Source: CBDDGJ01 sp965199285
GTDB lineage: Bacteria; Pseudomonadota; Alphaproteobacteria; RS24
Length of the DNA stretch: 64,000 nucleotides
Assembly (NCBI GenBank): GCA_965199285.1
Contig: OZ240687.1
Location: 620,001 to 684,000 of the forward strand
Direction of reading: 5' to 3'
The translations under genes and the position numbers were made by a program. The notes under the pieces are model-generated. The model saw only the letters and a program-made list of their open reading frames with translations. It made no database searches and was not told the DNA's origin. Below are positions 62,565-64,000 of this stretch, one piece after another. How positions within the stretch are numbered: position 1 is the stretch's first letter; each line of letters starts with the position of its first letter.

Positions 62565-63416
62565 CTATCGCTGCAATATTGTCGTCATATTATCGCCTGC
62601 ATAATGGGGATATAATCCGCGCATATCGAAACCATCCCATATTTTATCTTGCAGTGCGGCAAGTTTTTTTGTGGCATAGGGGTAGTCTATATAAGCCCCA
62701 AATTTTAAAAACTTTTCCTCCTCTTTTTGGTGCGTGATCATAAGTTTAATCCGTAAACCCAAACGCTTTGCTAATGCGAGCATAGATAAAGGCGTGAAGA
62801 AGTGAAGGTGTTCAGGGTAGACGGCATCATTAATCGGAGCGTCAAAATCCCCTAATTTGAAAACCGGAAATGAAGGGTGAGTCAGATAAAAAATCCCCCC
62901 TTTCTTTAGCAGTCCTTTTAATTCCTTCATTGTTGTAATTGGACATATTGTATGCTCCAAACTATGAGATAATCTTATGACATCAAATTTTTGATCGAGC
63001 TCTGATAATTGCTCCGGTGAGATGACACAACCATTTTCCGACAGGTTTTGCCCTGCATTCAAAACATACTCATCATAATCAACCCCAACCGCATATTCGC
63101 AACCTCCTTTAATCGCTTCTTCGATAAAAACCGGATAGCTACATCCATAATCCATTATACTTATTGATCTGCGACCAGGAAATAAGTCTAAAAGTTCCTC
63201 ATAATGTGACTTATAATATTCCCGATTGTCTTGTTGAATTTGAAATTGGCTTACATTATCTTTGTATGTCTGCGTATAATGGTTTACTATTTTTTCTAAA
63301 TTTGGAACATCCTCAAAAAACATATGCCGACAATTTTCGCAAATTAAAATATTGCGGTCATTTTCTTGCGTATGAAATCTGTATTCTGATTCACATATTG
63401 GACATTTTTTGGTCAT
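62565..63416 (-). CDS. Class I SAM-dependent methyltransferase with zinc ribbon
   Basis: 283-residue protein. The N-terminus has a CPICESEYRF...CENCRHMF zinc ribbon (two CxxC pairs). The methyltransferase core has 'SIMDYGCSYPVFIEEAIKGGCEYAVGVDYD' (motif I) and 'DVIRLSHSLEHTICPITTMKELKGLLKKGGIFYLTHP'. It is of the Methyltransf_23 kind common in polysaccharide loci, where it methylates a sugar or the chain end. ATG 63416 (MTKKCP) is preferred to an ATG 15 bases upstream. Confidence 0.82.
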   Translation of the reverse strand: MTKKCPICESEYRFHTQENDRNILICENCRHMFFEDVPNLEKIVNHYTQTYKDNVSQFQIQQDNREYYKSHYEELLDLFPGRRSISIMDYGCSYPVFIEEAIKGGCEYAVGVDYDEYVLNAGQNLSENGCVISPEQLSELDQKFDVIRLSHSLEHTICPITTMKELKGLLKKGGIFYLTHPSFPVFKLGDFDAPINDAVYPEHLHFFTPLSMLALAKRLGLRIKLMITHQKEEEKFLKFGAYIDYPYATKKLAALQDKIWDGFDMRGLYPHYAGDNMTTILQR

Positions 63417-63463
63417 TGTTGTCTTTCCCATATTATAATCGAAGTTTAAGTTAGTATATATGT

Positions 63464-64000
63464 CTAAACATTACCATACTGGGTGTTTTTGAGCATGCTA
63501 TAGCCTTTCACCAGATCAGCAATGCCGCGTTTGAGCGAAAAAGCCGGCGTAAAGCCGGTTGCTTCTATTTTTTTATTGGAGACAATATAATTTCTTTGGT
63601 CAGGGTCTTTGCCAATCTGCTCTTCAACAAAAACAAATTCTGGAACCTGTTTTTGAATCTCGAGACATAATTCTTTTTTTGAAACATTGGCATCAGACAG
63701 CCCGACATTATATATCTGCCCTTTCATATGCTCATAATTTTGCAAAGCATGTTGAAAGGCGCGCGATACATCCCGCACATGAATATAATTGCGTTTGAAA
63801 TGGCTCTCAAACAGCACCACAAAACGGTCATGCACAGCGCGATAGGTAAAATCATTCACCAGCAAATCAATTCGCATGCGCGGGGACATGCCAAACACAG
63901 TGGCGAGGCGGAAGCTTATCGCATTTTCATGTGCCATCAGCCGCTTTTCGATTTCGACTTTTTCGATTGCATATTGTGAGATAGGATTGAGCGGCGATGT
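63464..64000 (-). CDS. NAD-dependent epimerase/dehydratase, N-terminal part outside window
   Basis: The minus-strand frame is open to the last base of the window, so the N-terminus lies beyond it. The visible 178 residues begin 'SPLNPISQYAIEKVEIEKRLM' with the YxxxK active site, then 'FRLATVFGMSPRMR', 'RNYIHVRDVSRAFQHAL' and 'GQIYNVGLSDANVSKKELC'. This is a sugar-nucleotide epimerase/dehydratase of the extended SDR group. It probably belongs to the polysaccharide locus that continues to the right. Confidence 0.88.
   Translation of the reverse strand, partial: TSPLNPISQYAIEKVEIEKRLMAHENAISFRLATVFGMSPRMRIDLLVNDFTYRAVHDRFVVLFESHFKRNYIHVRDVSRAFQHALQNYEHMKGQIYNVGLSDANVSKKELCLEIQKQVPEFVFVEEQIGKDPDQRNYIVSNKKIEATGFTPAFSLKRGIADLVKGYSMLKNTQYGNV

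Overview
The window reads as a chromosome segment of an alphaproteobacterium with mid-range GC content. The main support is gene order I know from that class: yebC; a 6S RNA between zapA and the 5-formyltetrahydrofolate cyclo-ligase gene; xseB-ispA-dxs; an aminotransferase-hom-glpX-recJ run; rplM-rpsI; and a COX15-type heme A synthase beside a DUF2842 gene. I cannot name the genus from the sequence alone.

Positions 1-8,100 form a defence island: the end of a DUF3800 gene, an Abi_C-type gene, a type III restriction-modification pair (mod, res) and a second mod gene. The two mod genes are almost identical at both ends and differ in the middle, where the target-recognition domain lies. The second mod sits on the first 19 codons of a truncated RecF/OLD-like ATPase gene. 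Positions 8,100-11,750 hold the remains of a conjugation system: a TraD-like protein that has lost its Walker residues and a TraI-like helicase without its relaxase domain. A noncoding stretch with hairpins and an 11-codon ORF follows.

Positions 12,300-25,800 are core genome: yebC, a YmdB-type phosphodiesterase, folate salvage, 6S RNA, zapA, a glycolytic/pentose cluster (tkt-gap-pgk-fba), the early isoprenoid operon (xseB-ispA-dxs), an MBL-fold hydrolase and a Sua5-type tRNA-modification gene. Two noncoding islands (25,823-26,967 and 29,801-31,027) carry three copies of a 300-420 bp repeat. In it, stems at matching positions keep their pairing while their sequence changes. A second family of short boxes and hairpins lies in the same islands. 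Between and after the islands are a VOC protein, a SRAP protein, a DUF192 protein, an SDR and tRNA-Glu.

Positions 31,100-45,100 are core metabolism: recJ, glpX, hom, aminotransferase, argC, fabZ, rpsI, rplM, heme A synthase, DUF2842, VOC and CMD proteins, a PEP mutase/isocitrate lyase family protein, an acyl-CoA synthetase and a GST.

Positions 45,100-64,000 are a surface-polysaccharide locus. It encodes GDP-mannose synthesis, the complete dTDP-L-rhamnose pathway, three enzymes for GDP-D-glycero-D-manno-heptose, an ABC polysaccharide exporter, glycosyltransferases, a Fcl-like reductase and methyltransferases. Its distal part is rearranged: a frameshifted FkbM methyltransferase with tandem repeats and a T tract, followed by fragments of a GT4 glycosyltransferase, FkbM, an epimerase and a UbiA-type prenyltransferase.
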